Below the pieces are notes generated by a model that had not been told where the DNA came from, searched no databases, and was given only the letters and a program-made list of their open reading frames with translations. A DNA stretch of 19,777 nt, from assembly GCA_009760855.2 (NCBI GenBank), contig WPIO01000604.1:1-19777 (forward strand), given 5' to 3'. Positions 19,431-19,777 of this stretch are shown piece after piece. The stretch comes from Cristatella mucedo. Lineage: Eukaryota; Bryozoa; Phylactolaemata; Cristatellidae. Both the position numbers and the translations under genes were made by a program. How positions within the stretch are numbered: the stretch's first letter is position 1; the number at the start of each line of letters is the position of its first letter.

Positions 19431-19777
19431 CTAGATACTTTAAATCAAATGCAGCACCTTGCTTCAGGCAATCGCACTTGAATAACTCATTTCGGTTGAG
19501 TTTGCAGAAGATCGCGGAATGTAAAGACATCTCAATACTGCTCGATATGGCGTGTGATAACTTGCTGGGGAGTGTAGTGCCTTGCATTAAGCCATTCACA
19601 CTTGAATAACCTATTTTGCACGAGATAGCAGGAAATTGCCCAATATCTAGATACTTTAATTCACCCGTCGACGCATGCAGGAGCTGGCAGCAGAGTGCAG
19701 ACCTTGCTTTAGGCAATCGCACTTGAAAAAACGAATTTTGCTTGATTTTTCAGCAGATCGCGGAACATAAACACACC
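19431..19777 (+). repeat. X-Y monomer pair in copy 8, rearranged and cut off
   Basis: X (19431-19646) is 216 bp because 31 bp are missing after 19448. Y begins at 19647 and runs to the window end. After a normal Y head it reads GAGTGCAGACCTTGC, the form seen in monomer H, instead of GTGCTTATCTTTGC, then returns to the G-like Y sequence. Confidence 0.9.
19447..19450. other. Junction of a 31-bp deletion in monomer X of copy 8
   Basis: TTTAAATCAA runs directly into ATGCAGCACC. In other X monomers 31 bp (CCCGCCAGTG through GCATA) lie between them. AA is shared at both ends, so the break is ambiguous by about two bases, as in short-homology deletions. Confidence 0.88.

Larger units (their letters stand above)
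1..19777. repeat. Satellite DNA array, ~247-bp monomers in a higher-order repeat
   Basis: The conserved block TATCTAG recurs 80 times, from CTAG at 151 to CTAG at 19647, with spacing almost always 246-248 bp (extremes 216 and 254, each explained by a local indel). Monomer types recur in fixed order every 2.22 or 2.72 kb, and equivalent monomers in different copies are nearly identical while neighbours within one copy are clearly diverged. This is the classical signature of a higher-order satellite. All monomers have one orientation. There is no unique spacer, transposon end, tRNA, rRNA or convincing gene anywhere, so this entry also covers every long gene-free stretch. A eukaryotic heterochromatic or pericentromeric origin is an inference from organisation; family and species are unknown. 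Confidence 0.97.
17705..19777 (+). repeat. HOR copy 8, partial (A to Y, cut by the window end)
   Basis: Monomers begin at 17705, 17952, 18199, 18445, 18691, 18938, 19185 (G), 19431 (X) and 19647 (Y, incomplete). Up to 19431 every CTAG interval equals that of copy 3 (1726 bp from A to X in both), and I see no base difference by eye. X then lacks 31 bp and Y carries an H-like change at 19694-19703. The copy is of the eleven-monomer kind; H and I would lie beyond the window. Confidence 0.94.

Noticed and set aside
1-19777. A gene for a long repetitive secreted or surface protein (for example silk- or Balbiani-ring-like, with ~82-codon repeats)
   Set aside because: Most monomers are 247 bp, not a multiple of three, so no frame continues through successive repeats, and indels of 1, 2, 4 and 7 bp are tolerated freely.
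1-19777. CRISPR array
   Set aside because: The repeated unit is 247 bp without short conserved repeats separated by unique spacers; the variable parts recur in every HOR copy.
1-19777. Transposable element or its terminal repeats
   Set aside because: No inverted or long terminal repeats, no target-site duplication, and no transposase or reverse-transcriptase frame; all breaks in regularity are explained by monomer-level exchange or small indels.

Overview
The whole window is one uninterrupted tandem-repeat (satellite) array. All repeats face the same way, no unique sequence is present, and I find no gene I would call real on either strand. The basic unit is a monomer of about 247 bp (nearly all 246-248 bp). 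I phase it on the CTAG of a conserved TATCTAG block, which occurs 80 times from position 151 to 19647. Each monomer is itself an old dimer of two related halves of about 123 bp, each half carrying a GCAGCAGATCGC-type block. G+C is roughly 45 %.

The monomers are not interchangeable. I can tell nine types apart (named A to I here), and they follow one another in fixed order, so the array is a higher-order repeat (HOR). Eight HOR copies are present: 151-2371, 2372-4594, 4595-7306, 7307-10031, 10032-12260, 12261-14978, 14979-17704 and 17705-19777 (cut by the window end). Copies 1, 2 and 5 have nine monomers (2221-2229 bp). Copies 3, 4, 6 and 7 have eleven (2712-2726 bp), because two further monomers, X and Y, lie between G and H. 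Copy 8 is also of the eleven-monomer kind. Copies 3 to 8 share diagnostic bases that differ from copies 1 and 2. Copies 3 and 8, 13,110 bp apart, look identical by eye up to monomer X.

Local events record how the array evolves: a G/Y hybrid in the nine-monomer copies, an A/F chimeric monomer X, mosaic versions of Y, a divergent tract in copy 2, many small gain-type indels (runs and short tandem duplications) concentrated in copies 4 to 7, and a 31-bp deletion in the last copy.

The organisation (long tandem array, multimeric HOR, strong homogenisation, no coding constraint) points to heterochromatic, perhaps pericentromeric, DNA of a eukaryote. I cannot name the species or satellite family from sequence alone. 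Open frames of up to 298 codons exist, but they repeat with the satellite, appear on both strands and change with 1-2 base indels, so I treat them as by-products. I see no protein-based system here; the interest lies in repeat structure and turnover.
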